DNA from: Ophthalmolycus amberensis | Lineage: Eukaryota; Chordata; Actinopteri; Perciformes; Zoarcidae | Length of the DNA: 64,000 nucleotides | Direction of reading: 5' to 3' | Assembly: GCA_024529925.1 (NCBI GenBank) | Contig: JAFEUB010001215.1 | Location: 906,001-970,000, forward strand | In this document: one piece after another, positions 13,399 to 25,865 of the stretch | How positions within the stretch are numbered: the stretch's first letter is position 1 | How the letters are laid out: each line of letters opens with the position of its first letter | Made by a program: the position numbers and the translations under genes | Notes under the pieces: model-generated | Told to the model about the DNA's origin: nothing | What the model saw: the letters and a program-made list of their open reading frames with translations, nothing else | Database searches by the model: none

Positions 13399-14566
13399 GT
13401 AAACACTGTTCGCTCTGTCCGCACTTACGCTGTGGTTTGGCTGTTAGCAGCGTTAGCTATGAGCTGCCACCTCGCCGTCGACATGTTGAGAGCCGTTGAG
13501 AGGCCACCTAAAAGCTCCCAATTTTCGGATCTTGCACCTTTTAACACATGCTACTTTTTTGGTAAGCAACATAAATTGGACGTTTGGTGAACCTCCCCTG
13601 TCCAATCAAAGCTTAGCAACTGTAACTAGCTATGGAGTTCTAACACTAAAAGCATCAGGGCACAAGAAAGTGTGATCATCTACTTGAACATAAGCTGCAA
13701 TCACTAGCATGTACGACTAACTAGCTCACTACCTGGTCTCGGAAATAACCATGCATTACTTCCAATGCCAGGGGTTAGCATAGCATGAACTAACTCTTCT
13801 GACGTTAACAGTGAAAACATACAGTTTGAGTATTACGCAAGCTAAGACTTCAGATCTCTGTTAAGGGCGGCCATGGCTGCAGGGATCAAGGCCCTTCTGC
13901 AACTCAGTGCTCTGGAGCTGCATGGAGGGCAGTGGGTGAGGTGGTGATTGAGTGGGTGTTTGCAAGTTGGCTGTGGGGAGACAATTATCCTGGCAGTCAA
14001 ACAGCGTTAGGTTAGACGGAAATAACCGTGATCTTTTTATTTTTTTTCATCATACTTTAATATACTAGGACAAACTGGCTCTACACTGCAATGGTCCTTG
14101 GTCTAACGGCCCCTAAGTTTGTCGTTTTGAAACAAGTCAACAAGAAACATATAAAAGCCAGTCAGAGTTCAGTGTTCTCAGCCAGCTGAAGAAGATTAAT
14201 TAGCTCGCTAGCTACAGCAGATAACATCCGCCACCGGGTAGAAATGAGAAACCGCCTTTTGTCTACCTGTCAGAAATCAAGGCCCCATTGTTACGAAATA
14301 CAAAGAATTTGAGTGTTAAATCCTCCACCGTTCTCACCACAACCTGCATCATGTGCCGTGCCACAACAAAAGACAGGCATAGCAACTGTAACTGATGGGG
14401 GCGGGGCTGAGCGAATAGTCAATTCGCTGAGAAATTTACCACATAAGTGAGATTTTAAAGAAGCTTTACTTTTACAATCTCCTGCATATTGAATAGCACT
14501 TGAAGTACTCTCCCGGCTTCTTCTTTTTTTTTCTGACCACACTTGGACATTGTGCCTCAGGCTGTG

Positions 14567-14603
<37 letters not shown>

Positions 14604-17600
14604 AGTGTGTGTGTGAGTGTGTGTGTGGGAGGTTCAGAGAGGTGTGTGGGCGCAACTGAAGCATTTTGACTGCTTTAGAAGAACAAGGTCTGTAGAGCTA
14701 CAACACGACAAGTCTCTCACGCTGTTCCTCATTCTTTTGCTCCCTGTCACTCTCTCGTCATTATGAAGTCAATCGGCCTGCCGCACAACAGCCAGACAGT
14801 CTTTTAATGTGAAGTAGGTCAACGCATACTGAGGAATAATGAGGATCCAGCATGCGGACTCCAAGCATTTGTCCATTTTGCCATTAGAGACGTCTACTTG
14901 CATGTACTACGATCGTGATGCAAATTGGTAAAGTGTAACAGATGATTTCCTGTTTCATCGCTGCAGGAGGTTAAGCAGATAGGCCTATTTTCTCATTATG
15001 CATGTATTTATTTACATAGAAGATCTTTTTATAATTCCCAACATGAAACAGACATAACGTCAAAGACAGCATGCCGTCTTTGAACCCATTCAGGATCATC
15101 ACTTGAGGGGATGTTCTTATTTCATGCATCACAGAAGTAGAATAAAGTAGATAAAGAAATTACAATTTCCCTAGTTGTTTATAAAGGGCACGAGGTTTAA
15201 TTAAACCAGACGCAGCATGATACAGAAACGAGAAAAAGAACAACAGGCCCAAGATGTGTCAATAGATTTTTCCTTCTTTTATTCTTGGCACATGCAAAGC
15301 AAGTATCAAGAGAATAAAGAGCATAATTGGAACCTGAGTTTTGGAGTCCGACGATGTCCAGGTTTGTCATTTCTTCGGGGCTTTAACCAAAGCACAGGCT
15401 GCCTGTTCTGTCTTAGAGAGATATGAGCCCGGACTGCGAGTCTTACCTATTATTTCAAGAAGCACCCATGAGGGCTAATGTTTGACGTCACTGCTATTGT
15501 AGTGGGTGTGATTAGCTAGAAATAGGTTTAGAATCTGTACTAAGATCGGCATCTCCAAGGGAACGGGATTGATGTGATCTTGAAAGGCCTCCAGCGCTGG
15601 AGAATATTGATAAATTACAACTTAGCGGTGCAATATTTTCTTAAGCTTTGACATTTGCGCTTCTAAACAACCACTGTTCAGCAGGCTGTTCTCTCTGGTG
15701 GGCAGGCCATGTTTGTTTTTTTATAAATAAAGAAGGTAGAGAGCGTTAAGCAGCGATAGCCACAATAAGCAGAGAAAAAGGACTGAAATGTCATTAACAG
15801 AAAATACAAACTGTCACAGGGCGACCTCTGTCAGGTTCAGTGCAAATACAACAAAGTGTTGAAGAAAATATACAACGTTAGGCTTAATGAGCTAAAGGTT
15901 ACAGAGTCATTGATAGAAGCATGGTTTACTACATTTAGTATTCACTCATTACACACTGCAGCGGAATGTTCAACACACTATTGTGTTTTTGCAGTGGTGA
16001 TCATTCATACAAATAAGGTACTCCAATGACAAATACTTTTACTTTTGATACTTAAAGTATGTAATATGCCCATACTGTACTTTTACTAAAACATTTGATT
16101 CGTTTTTGGCGAAACAAAATCTCCGGCTGCCTGGAATTATCTTCAATGATTTGACTTCACTGTGAAGAACAAAATAACAATAATCCCCCCCCCCACACAC
16201 ACACACACTGCATCAGCAAGGTGTTTATTTGTTGAAATAAGTTTCCAAGTTTGCGGAAAACTAACAATTTCAAAGGAAATTGCTTGATTTCTAACCAGTG
16301 CATGTTTGAAGCATTCCTCAGACCGCAGCAGTCTTAAGGAAAGGCATTAAAGCCTCGGGGTGGATTTGTGAGGAATATGTATTGTTTGAGTAACACTGAG
16401 TGTGCAGCGTATAGACAGTGGTCTCTTTGTGTACAGCTTTTCTCTGGAGACGATTATTCTACTGGATATCTCCCCGTAGACCGTCTTCAATGCTGAACAG
16501 ACGTCTGAGGTTTTTACAAAACATACAAGACAATGAAGGCGAACACAGCCTAAACTACTGGCAAAAATGCAAACAGGCTGTTCATACGGAGCCTAAGGAG
16601 AGACTATTGATGGAGACAGAATATATGCGGTGGCTCGGGGTTTTCTGTGAAATAAACTATTCAGGTGCTTCAAATAGTTTGCCTCCATCTTCGATTGTAG
16701 AAGATATTTATTATCAAGTTACAGTGTGTTGAACGAAACCTTATTTAATACAAGTGCCATGACATATTGGCAGTAGACGGAACAAAGTTGACAGATCTCC
16801 ACGGCCTCAGCAGAGAACAGATCATTTTCTTTATGTCACTTGTAAAAGACTCATTTATAACTGTGAAATGCAGTCAATAAATTCTACTGCCCTCTGCAGC
16901 CTTTTCTCCCCCTGCGGAACACATCGCAAAATGTCACCATGAAAGGCCTTCAGAATATTCCCCAAACGCCGCAATAAACACGAGCCTTTTTCTCGGGGAG
17001 CCCCCTCCCCCTTCCAAAACGGTGTTTTATTGCATCAAACGTGATGCCCATTTCTCACGGCGGGGCGATATCCTCTTCTTTTCTGTGCATGCTAATTCCT
17101 TACTCCGCCTCGACACTGCCAAGCTGTGTTGGAGCGGTTTTATGAGGCACGGAGTGCACCCGTGACTGGCTTCATGAGGTGTGAAGTCACCACGGTCAAC
17201 TTATACTGTCAAGGTTCAAGGCAAAAATGCAGAGTCAGCTCTGCGTATGGTGCCATCATCCTGAACATCTAAAAAAAAAAATAGTAGGCTGCTTTAAAAG
17301 TTTTCATCTTTGTAGGAATGAAAAAAATAATGTTTTGATTTTGATATGATGACGGTGTGTGTGTCATTACATTCTGAACATATACTTGTACGGCTAAACT
17401 CTGGTTTTCAAGAACAACAAGCAAGACTGAGATCCTTTAAATAGTCAGAGCTTCTTTTTCAAGCGCTGCAGAATCTTGTGTAAGACATGGAGTCTCTGTG
17501 CAGAAGGTTAAATACAGACGGTCCACGCGCTTAAGTGGTTTTCCATGTCTCCGTCACAAACTATATTCCGCACTTGAACAAAACAAAGCGATGTCCAAGT

Positions 17601-18806
17601 CTGCTATAACATGCGCCATTGTTCCATATGTGCACGTTCAACATGTTTGGCAGAAGAAGAGAAACACAAGAATTCACTTTGAAGCAGGTTTAACAAAAAC
17701 TAAAATTAATTCTAGACAAATAACAGACTTTTATTTAACGACATGTCAACCAGACGAGGTCGACTCATTACATTTGACCACATCAGTGAACATACTAACA
17801 ACATATGATGTAAATGAGAACATACAAACAGCAGCTTCTCTCCAGGCTCACTGTTGTTATTTTAATTGCACTGAATGAAACAGCTGGCTGGTTTTACTTC
17901 TGTAATAACAGAATAAAGCCGGCGTCTTTAGAAAAGGCATCTGTGCCATTATCAGCCGCAGAGGGCGGTTTGCAAATCTATAGACAACACAAATCTTAAG
18001 TACCGTAATGTGAAATGCAGAATAAACTAAGAGAAAAATATGAAAGACATTTGAAAAATCACATAAATACTTCAGTTTTGAGTGTGCAGCACCTGGGGCC
18101 TTGGCAAAATCCTCTGCATCTAATCAAAGAAAACGGTCTAAATAGTCTCATGGCATTATAGTTATTCATAAAGGTTTATGAGATAACTTTCAAAAATAAA
18201 TGATTCCGTGCAATATACATTCAAACTTGAATCATTTCTAGTGGACATTCAAAGGGGAAGTTATGGGGATATTGACTCAGCAAAACTCCCAAAACTTCAG
18301 AAATGTGAATGACACCACATCGATTAAAGAGCACCACGATGTGCGGTGAGGTTGCGTATATTAAGACCTGGACCCAGCCCAGCAGCCTCGGGTAGTACAA
18401 TCTTGGATCAGAACCCCTTTGTGCTGTCAGATGAGGTACATCTCTTTCTCCGAAGCTGCGGATAACCCGGCCCGACCTCTGCCGAACATCAGCTTTGTAG
18501 AACATTGTGTTAATAATCCTCCTGGGAACTGAGTCGAGAGCTAATAGGTACAGATATCCATTTTCTTTCCTGCCTTGCGCCCTCTTCCTCTTTCCCTCTG
18601 CACTGCAAAAAGTGTCCCATCTCAAATGCACTCGCACACGGAGAGTGACAGCTGCTGGCCAGGCTGCACACAGTTTGCGATGAATTCCGCAGTGCACTTG
18701 TGCTGATGCGATTAGTAAATGTGCCAGGAAGGTGTGGCCATTCAAAATACGAGAGTCCATCTTCTTGTTTAAAGCTGGAACTTTGGTCTCTCCCCCCCTC
18801 TGGCAG
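13399..18806. other. Non-coding stretch, possibly intronic
   Basis: No coding exon recognised. It holds a GGGCGGGG GC box at 14399-14406, an imperfect (GT)n run at about 14569-14627, a C10 plus (AC)n run at 16185-16208 and a degenerate interspersed repeat at 16028-16095. The long minus-strand open stretch at 18221-18823 (200 codons) has no recognisable domain and I treat it as chance. Confidence 0.45.
16028..16095 (+). mobile_element. Fragment of a common teleost interspersed repeat (ACTTTTACTTTTGATACTTAAAGTA type)
   Basis: The phrase CTTTTACTTTTGATACTTAA followed by CTGTACTTTTACT resembles one end of a repeat family frequent in percomorph genomes, recalled from memory. Other parts of the same family occur at 19692-19855 and 45785-46125. 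No coding capacity; family name not assigned. Confidence 0.5.
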
Positions 18807-18849
18807 TGAGAGTGAATACACAAACACTGCTCGTGACGTACTCCTGCAG
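18807..18849 (+). other. Candidate 43-nt untranslated exon
   Basis: A C/T-rich tract ending CCCTCTGGCAG (AG at 18805-18806) is followed 43 nt later by CTGCAG|GTGAGC, a strong donor at 18850. A TGACGTA element lies inside. Both sites face the + strand, like lrrn3. Splice-like signals of this quality also occur by chance in a long non-coding stretch, so this needs transcript evidence. Reading a protein through 43 nt gives nothing recognisable. Confidence 0.25.
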
Positions 18850-20379
18850 GTGAGCTCGCCTTACTCCCCCGAGTGTTTGTCCTCTCTGAGGATTTGCTTT
18901 CTTATTTTTACTTGAATCCTTCCTCTGAACACACAGTTTCTTGTTTTATGTGCAGCATCCGCTGCTGCTCTGTCGCTTTGGTCTCTCGCCCTCTTCCTGC
19001 CCCCTTTAGCTAAGGCTGGTTCCAGTAGAACGCATCACCTGTGCACCACCACGGGAAAGTCGCCACAGACCCCAGACACCACAACTCTGCTATACTGTGA
19101 AATACAGAGAGCTTTCCATGGCGGCGATAGGCTTTATCAGCATTGAGTGAACACGCTTGACGAGGGCTTCAGTGTTCATTCATATGTTAAAGTCCTGCAC
19201 TCTAGCTTGAAAGGAGACATATGCTAATTTCCAGGTCAATACTTGTCTCTTGGGTTTCTACTAGAACAAGTTTATATGCATTAATGTTCAAAACAACACA
19301 TTATTTTTCTCACACTGTCAGTCTGAATATACGTTACTGTCGTCCACTCACATGATATCTGCTTTGCCGTCTGTCTGGTTCCATGTGAAGGCAGCGTTAG
19401 TCCCAAATGGCCATATGTTGCAATGGGCAATTCTTTCTTTTATTATTATGAGACAATGTGTTTTGTCGAGACACAAAACAGTGTGCACTGCTGTTTGCTA
19501 CTGTTTATTTTATACTAGCACCATCACCCATTTTCAAATCATACACAGAAGAGCAAATGATGTCCGTTAGGAGGTATAATCCCTCTCATTCTAAACTGCA
19601 TGAATACTAGATACATTGTTCGGAGCTCTCTCTACAAAATAAATACATGGTTTACAAAGGATCTGTCGTTTCAGTTTGGTGAGTCCTTTGAAGAGGTGGA
19701 ATGTACTTGCATACACATTTTGGGGACTTTGATGTACTCTACTTGAGTATTTCCATTTCATGTTACCTAATACTTTAACGTCCCTACAGATCTGAGGGAA
19801 ATATTTTACTATTGACTCCACTACATTTATTTGACAGCTATAAGTTACTTTCAAAATAAAGGTTCCAAGAATGCATGCAATTTAAACAACATACTCAACA
19901 CTATAGAACATCGTTTAAACGGCGCTCCACTGTGACCAACGACAACAGTAAAATGCTAGAATGCTAAAGGATCTAAATGCTGTTTTGCCACCACAGGTCC
20001 TTGACCTCAGGGCATTCGGATGATTATCAAACATGCTGGATATGTGTTTTGTAAGACGCCTGTAGTGTGAGCAGTCAAATGATGCCAGATACGGTCACAT
20101 GGGCACGTGACCTTAGGAGGTGGCAGATCTTTACAGTATAGATAAACTTGATCTGACTATTATCTCGACTCTTCATCATTAATGCGTTAGTGTGGTGCCT
20201 GCATTTGTTTTTAAATGCTTCTCACACATTTCCATCAGACAATGGCACCTATCTCACCATCTGTAATAGTTAGTTTCCCATTTCAGCACTTTCCGCAACT
20301 CATAACTTGAATCAGTGACTTGTTAATATGGATATTTTTTGCAGCAGGCTTCACCTCCAACAGAAGAAGACAGATGAGA
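18850..20379. other. Non-coding stretch upstream of the CpG-rich promoter block
   Basis: No coding sequence recognised. It includes the repeat at 19692-19855 and otherwise unique A/T-rich sequence. Confidence 0.5.
19692..19855 (+). mobile_element. Degenerate teleost interspersed repeat (CTACTTGAGTATTTCCATTT type)
   Basis: Diagnostic phrases are GGTGGAATGTACTT, CTACTTGAGTATTTCCATTT, GAGGGAAATATTTTACTATT and CTCCACTACATTTATTTGAC, then AGTTACTTTC. I recognise this order from a very abundant percomorph repeat. The copy is incomplete, carries substitutions and encodes nothing. A reverse-oriented copy is at 45785-46125. Confidence 0.7.
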
Positions 20380-20892
20380 ACGGGCTTCTGGGATATGACT
20401 GACGGCTCCCCTCAGCCAACCAGAGCAGGGATGCTGCGAGCGACTCGCCCGCTTCTCTGACGCTATTGGCTGTTCTCTGGAGAGTCGGGGTTTGTTCTGA
20501 TATTAATGACTGCTGAGGAGACGGCGGGCGCATCTATGTGGTCCGCCTGACGCTTGATCGAGGGGAGAGATGCGCCCTTAGCAGAAGCTAAGACGGGAAG
20601 GGAAGGGCACGCGGAACACAGGAATCTCTCTCCACGCTCTCGAGGTCTCGCCAAACCCGCCGCTGGTGGACTTCGCCGTGTTTCGTCCTCGCTTCACGCA
20701 GAAGCAGTGTGTTTTTACCGTGGAAGAAACCCAGAACTGATTTCTCATCAACTGCGTAACAAATAAGAAGACCACACATTGTTGACTGGCTTTATGTCGC
20801 GCGCTGGGGCTCGCTCGTCATTGGAGCGGCGCACTTGATGGGAATATAGACAGCACATACATGCTTCGACAGGGCTATCATGGTTAAATCGG
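20380..20892 (+). promoter_or_regulatory. lrrn3: CpG-rich candidate lrrn3 promoter and 5' untranslated exon
   Basis: This block is clearly richer in G+C and CpG than its neighbours, and the enrichment continues to about 21190. It has inverted CCAAT boxes (ATTGG) at 20465-20469 and 20820-20824. It ends in an excellent donor, CGG|GTAAGT, with the exon end at 20892. Several ATGs precede the donor but none opens a recognisable protein, which fits an untranslated exon. The donor would pair with the acceptor at 31805 across an intron of about 10.9 kb. Assignment to lrrn3 is inferred from strand, position and the absence of any other gene. Confidence 0.45.
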
Positions 20893-21268
20893 GTAAGTTA
20901 ACTCTGATTACTATAACAATGCATTTCGGTCATTTGATGGTTGCCTTTGCGCAACGCGTTTTCCAAGTTAACGAAAAACGCCTGGATTCAGTGGTGTTGG
21001 AGCGGACGCGGAGTCTTGTGATTTAAACAACGCATTGATTCGCTCCGCAAATACCAATCACATATAAGTTGTTTGTGAAAATATTGCAGGATAATATTGC
21101 TGAGGACTGGCCTCGAACCCTCGCCGGACGTGGAGACGCGCTTTTGCGCAACTCTGCAGGATGCGCCTTAACCAGACCGGATTTATGACGGACTCCGTTT
21201 AGGCTAGAAAGACTAATTAATTAAGGACATTCGAGGAGGAGTTGTGTTTGTGTGTGTAGCTTCTGTAT

Positions 21269-21285
21269 GTGTGCGCGCGCGCGCT
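21269..21285. repeat. Alternating purine-pyrimidine tract, (GC)n
   Basis: TGTGCGCGCGCGCGCT, flanked by TG-rich sequence, alternates purine and pyrimidine and is a classic Z-DNA-prone sequence. It lies about 380 bp downstream of the candidate donor at 20892. Confidence 0.7.
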
Positions 21286-23876
21286 CGTGAGTGTGTGTGA
21301 TCGTGATGTGATGGACTGGCAGTTTCATGTCCCCGGGTCCAGCTTAGTGAGCGCACACCAGACACGTCTCGAAGAAATCCACAGAATGGAATTTGTGTAA
21401 TTAACGCATAGTCACAGAGAGGCATCTTGCAGCGCATTCACCATCAGCGCTCCACCTGCTCGAGGAGCGCGCTGGAGAAAGAGAGAGAGAAAGGGGAAGG
21501 TATTCACTCATCCCTGAACTGCATTGGAGCGCCTCTCTCCCCCCCCCCCACCTCATCTCTCGCACCCTCCCCTATGTCCAAAACGTATGTCATCCAGCAG
21601 ATGCATTACTCATGAATATTTCAAATGCAGATAAACAGATAATGGCCGATAATGATGAATGGGATTTTCACGGTGGGGGGGGGGGGCTACTAAATGTGAT
21701 TGCTGTAATCTTCTGTGCAGACTGTGTCAGCATGCATGCGTGTGTGTGCTCTCGTTCCCGGTGATGGATACAATAGAGTTTGGCCTCCACAGTGCGAATG
21801 ACTCACCCAAAGCATGCAGCTGCTCAATATGAAAACCACAGTCAAATGCCACATGAGAGCCATCATGCCCTCACATCAGACGCCACTCCACGCTGAGAAA
21901 AACCTCGGTCCACTCACTATGTGTTGTTCTCACTTCGAATTATGCGACCACCTGCCGAGCCGAGGCCGCTTGTAGCTTATATTTGAATCATCAGCCATCA
22001 GCTTTTCACAAGTGATCCTTGAAGCACAAATGTTTATGTATTTTCAAACGGTGGTGATTTCATCTCATGCAGCTCCAAACAGCTAGTGAGGTTCAAAGTT
22101 AAGCATACACTTCTATCACAACATCGTAGCCATGTTGCCACGGCCCCCCCCCCCCTATTGGTGATAAAAACAGTAACGCAAAGCAGTAATGGGTTGCTTT
22201 ATTAATTTGGGCACATTTGTTCAAAACAAATCAATATTACATGTCCACACTAAGTCATACACTTAAAGTGAGTGCCTTCGCGAATTGCCTATTGATCCGC
22301 GTTTGAAACAGTGAGAAGCAGTGTATGTGTTTGTGTGTGTGTGTGTGTGGGGGGGGGGGGCTATTGTGCCTGCAGTGGTCTTGTCGAGGCTTGGAGAGCA
22401 TGATCGGCAGCACGGTGCGGGTGCTTCATATTAATTTCTCTAGAAACAGAGGGCAGCAGGTTCCTGTGAGGTGAGAGGACATACGGGTGCCAAAAGCTAC
22501 GACCGGCTCAGAGCCAATGTGGAGTTCAGGAAGACTGCACTTTTGCGCCATCAAAAGCAAATTAATCTCACGACCTTTTTTTTCCATAATGTTGATGACA
22601 AGATGCCTCAGGATCTATCGAGGCTCCTGAGTGAAATGCATGTAAACATATTCAGCAGGACAGCTGCAGGGGATCAGCCTGTGCAGCCGAGCATAGGCTC
22701 TCTGATAGCATCCTGTTCCCAAACAAACACAGGCATCCATTAAAATAGAATAAGCACAGACAGAGGGCAAAAGGAACAGGGGGGGACGGGGACGGAGTGC
22801 ATGTTTGTATTTTCTAGGATCTGGTGGATGGGCTGTAGGTGGACCTAAAGTATATAAAAAGACACAAAGCAGAGGATGAAAACATGGTTTGAAGGCAGCA
22901 TGCGTGACATTTTGCTGTTCAGTCCATATCAAAAGGTCAGAATGGGAGGGGACAGCTCCTTTGTATCCAATGACATTTGCTTTCACATTAGCATCTTAAG
23001 TATTTAGCCAGCACACGTTTCTGTGAGAACAATGGTTAAACTAAGAGGTGTTCTAAAAAACTAACACGCATACTAGAGAAGACAAAGGACTAACACTGAT
23101 GATGACTGACGATGAAGACGCAGATTCTCACAAAGAAAAAAGAAAATCAAAGTTATTAATAACTAATTAGTCTGCTGTTGTGCAGATTCATATCAGATTT
23201 GGACATGATAGGGACGTATGGCCATGTTGCAGTTTCAAACATGGGCAGAGAAGAAGGAGGACATCTAAGAGCTACTGCTGTGCCGTCCATCTGTTCTGCA
23301 TTCAGATTGATACGTATAGCCCTCAGTGCACTAATGAAAAGCTTTGTGGAGGCTGCATCAAGAGACAAAGCAAAGTGTTCATGCATTGATAAAGCCGCGG
23401 ACACTTATGCATAGATTCTGCACGCACGGACAGACACAAATTGCCTGCTATACATATATTGGCAGAAATATGCACGTAAATGCACATATATATATATAAA
23501 TATATCAATCCAAATCGGCCCAGTCATTGGGCTGCTTTGAACAGACACATTTTTGAAAGTGCCGTATCTTTAGCTGAGGAAGAGCAGCAGAGAATGAAAA
23601 CAGAAAGAGAAAGCCCGTATCAAACCCCATGAAATCATAATAAAGAGGTCCGAGCCAGCGATGAATGCATTTCAGTGGCATATAATGATTGATTCCGTCT
23701 GCCGTTGGAACTTATTCCCTGCAGGCTTGTGGCCCCTTGACCGGCCATATATTATTCATATAAATATAGATAGCCGCGCATCTTAGAGGCAGCACACATG
23801 CCACATTTGCACCTGCAGATTCAATTTGGCTCCGACTTTGAGGGATATGCCGCTGGCATCATTCCCCCTGCCAGCA

Positions 23877-23892
23877 CCCCCCCCCCCCCCCC
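23877..23892 (+). repeat. C16 homopolymer
   Basis: Sixteen consecutive C on the + strand. One of many long G/C homopolymers in this window. Confidence 0.85.
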
Positions 23893-24434
23893 ATCCTAAC
23901 GCCTCCCTCTTTCATTCTGGCTGGCAGCTATACATGGCACATTATGCAGATTCTTTGTCAAGAGTGAGTGCGATTATGTTGGGGGCGAAATGAGTGTTGG
24001 AATGTGTTCGCTACGCCTTTGACCTTATCAGCGGCAGCCTTAAGCTGGATACCTTGCCTTCATTTTAATAGATGCAACACTATGCGAATTAGACAAGGGG
24101 ACCTAGCTGTGCTCTTACACTGTGTGGTGCGTTATGCATGCATTATGCAAATGAGCTTGGGGTTTTTTTACGTTCTCCGCGAGGACAAAGTTACGATGCA
24201 TGTATCTTTCTATGTATTTAATACGTGTTCCGGTCCGATGTGTGCATGAGTGTGTGCTATAGTGCCTCACGCGTGTTCTCCCTCACTCAGCCCAAGGGCA
24301 TGTCTTTTCCAGAAAAGGGCTGAAATACCAGAGATCAGGGTCCAGCGGTTAATTTGGAACATTGATTTTACATTAACAGTCGACTTGCCACTGATTCATG
24401 GCCATGCAAGTGCAGATGTAAGGGAAACGGTTTC

Positions 24435-24511
24435 CACACACACACGCACGCACACGCACACACATACACACACACACACGCACACACACGCATACACACA
24501 CACACACACAC
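24435..24511 (+). repeat. Imperfect (CA)n microsatellite
   Basis: CA dinucleotides interrupted by CG and TA variants over about 77 bp. Simple sequence without coding content. Confidence 0.9.
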
Positions 24512-25810
24512 GGCTTTCATTATGCATATACACTGAATTGAAGGTTCTCTTTAATGGACTCTCCCTTACCTTGGAGAAAGCATAATAGTAAATCAATGAG
24601 GTGAAGGGCAGAGGGAGGGACAGTAAAGCCATTCAGAGGCACCCACCCACTAAGGGGCTTACCCAGAACGTCTTATCGGAAGTGGCTTGGTTGCGTCATG
24701 GCTGCGCTTACATGCCCACTGTGGGTCCAGTGTCCACAGTGGAACCTTTATGGGAGCGCCGTGTTTTAAAGCATCTTCTTTTCACATCGTAGGACACTAA
24801 CTCCGGAAAGAGATAGACAAACTCTCCAAAAAGCTGAGCCACACGAAAACTGCTTTATATTTACAGCGAGAACGATATTTAAAGAAAGAACACGGATACT
24901 GTTTCTCTAACCATGTGTCTCCAGAATGAGCAAAGAAAATCCTTTGATTTCACATTAAGAAATCATAAAGGAATATTGGCGATACATAAGTTCTCTTCGG
25001 AACAATTGGAACACCTCTAATGTTGCATTATTGCAAAGTGGCAGCCTGTCACATGAAGAAATCTAAATAGAACTAGTCATTGAAGAACTAGTGCAGTGAT
25101 GAATGACGCATACACCTGCTATCACATCAAATGTATGGATACTATTTCATTTGAGCTGTAAGTGAAAATGGATTTAAAGTGCTCGCATTCACAAGTGACC
25201 AAGCCTTAGGCGCAAACTGCTCTGGCAGAAAAAAAGACGAGGCACGTAAAGATGGCGGAGTGGAGAGAAGAACTGCACCGATACGCTGTGCGTGAGCATC
25301 ACCGCTCATGTGTCTGGTAGACAGTGACAGTGATGCACAGGGTGGAATGCGATTGGCTCGGGACCAAACCACATCCGGTGGACTTTAGGGGTTACCATAA
25401 CGTCATGATGCACGGGCCAAAAGAAACTCATACCCGGCCACGGACGGTTGCAATTCGGAAACAGCAGCTACTGAGACACACAGTCAAGACGGGATGCAGA
25501 TAGACTAGATTTAGCACAGCAGGGCTGACAAGTATTGAGAAGGCAATTAGGCCGACAGTGAAAGAGCAGCGAGACGGTAGGATGCCCAGGAAGAAAGACG
25601 GGTAGCTGGATACGCAGGGAGACACAATTAAATGCCTATTTTCTAAATAGTCCATGGCTTGGGTGGATCATGATGCAAGTGGGGTACATAAGGAGAAATG
25701 TTCACTATAAGGGTTTGAAGAGCGGACACAAATGTGAGAGTGCAGGCTGAAAAGGAGAAGGTTTAAAAAAAAGAGATGTGGGGGAGGTTGCAAAATGAGA
25801 AAAAGAGAGG

Positions 25811-25865
25811 GAGAAGAAAGAACCTGAGAGAGAGAAGAAAGAACCTGAGAGGGGGGGGGGGGGGG
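25811..25865 (+). repeat. 21-bp-period tandem pair followed by G15
   Basis: GAGAAGAAAGAACCTGAGAG occurs at 25811-25830 and again at 25832-25851, running into fifteen G at 25851-25865. The strand is locally almost pure purine. Confidence 0.8.

Noticed and set aside
18221..18823. 200-codon minus-strand open frame
   Set aside because: No signal peptide, domain or family resemblance, no credible splice context on that strand and no codon-level evidence; length alone is not enough in 64 kb.
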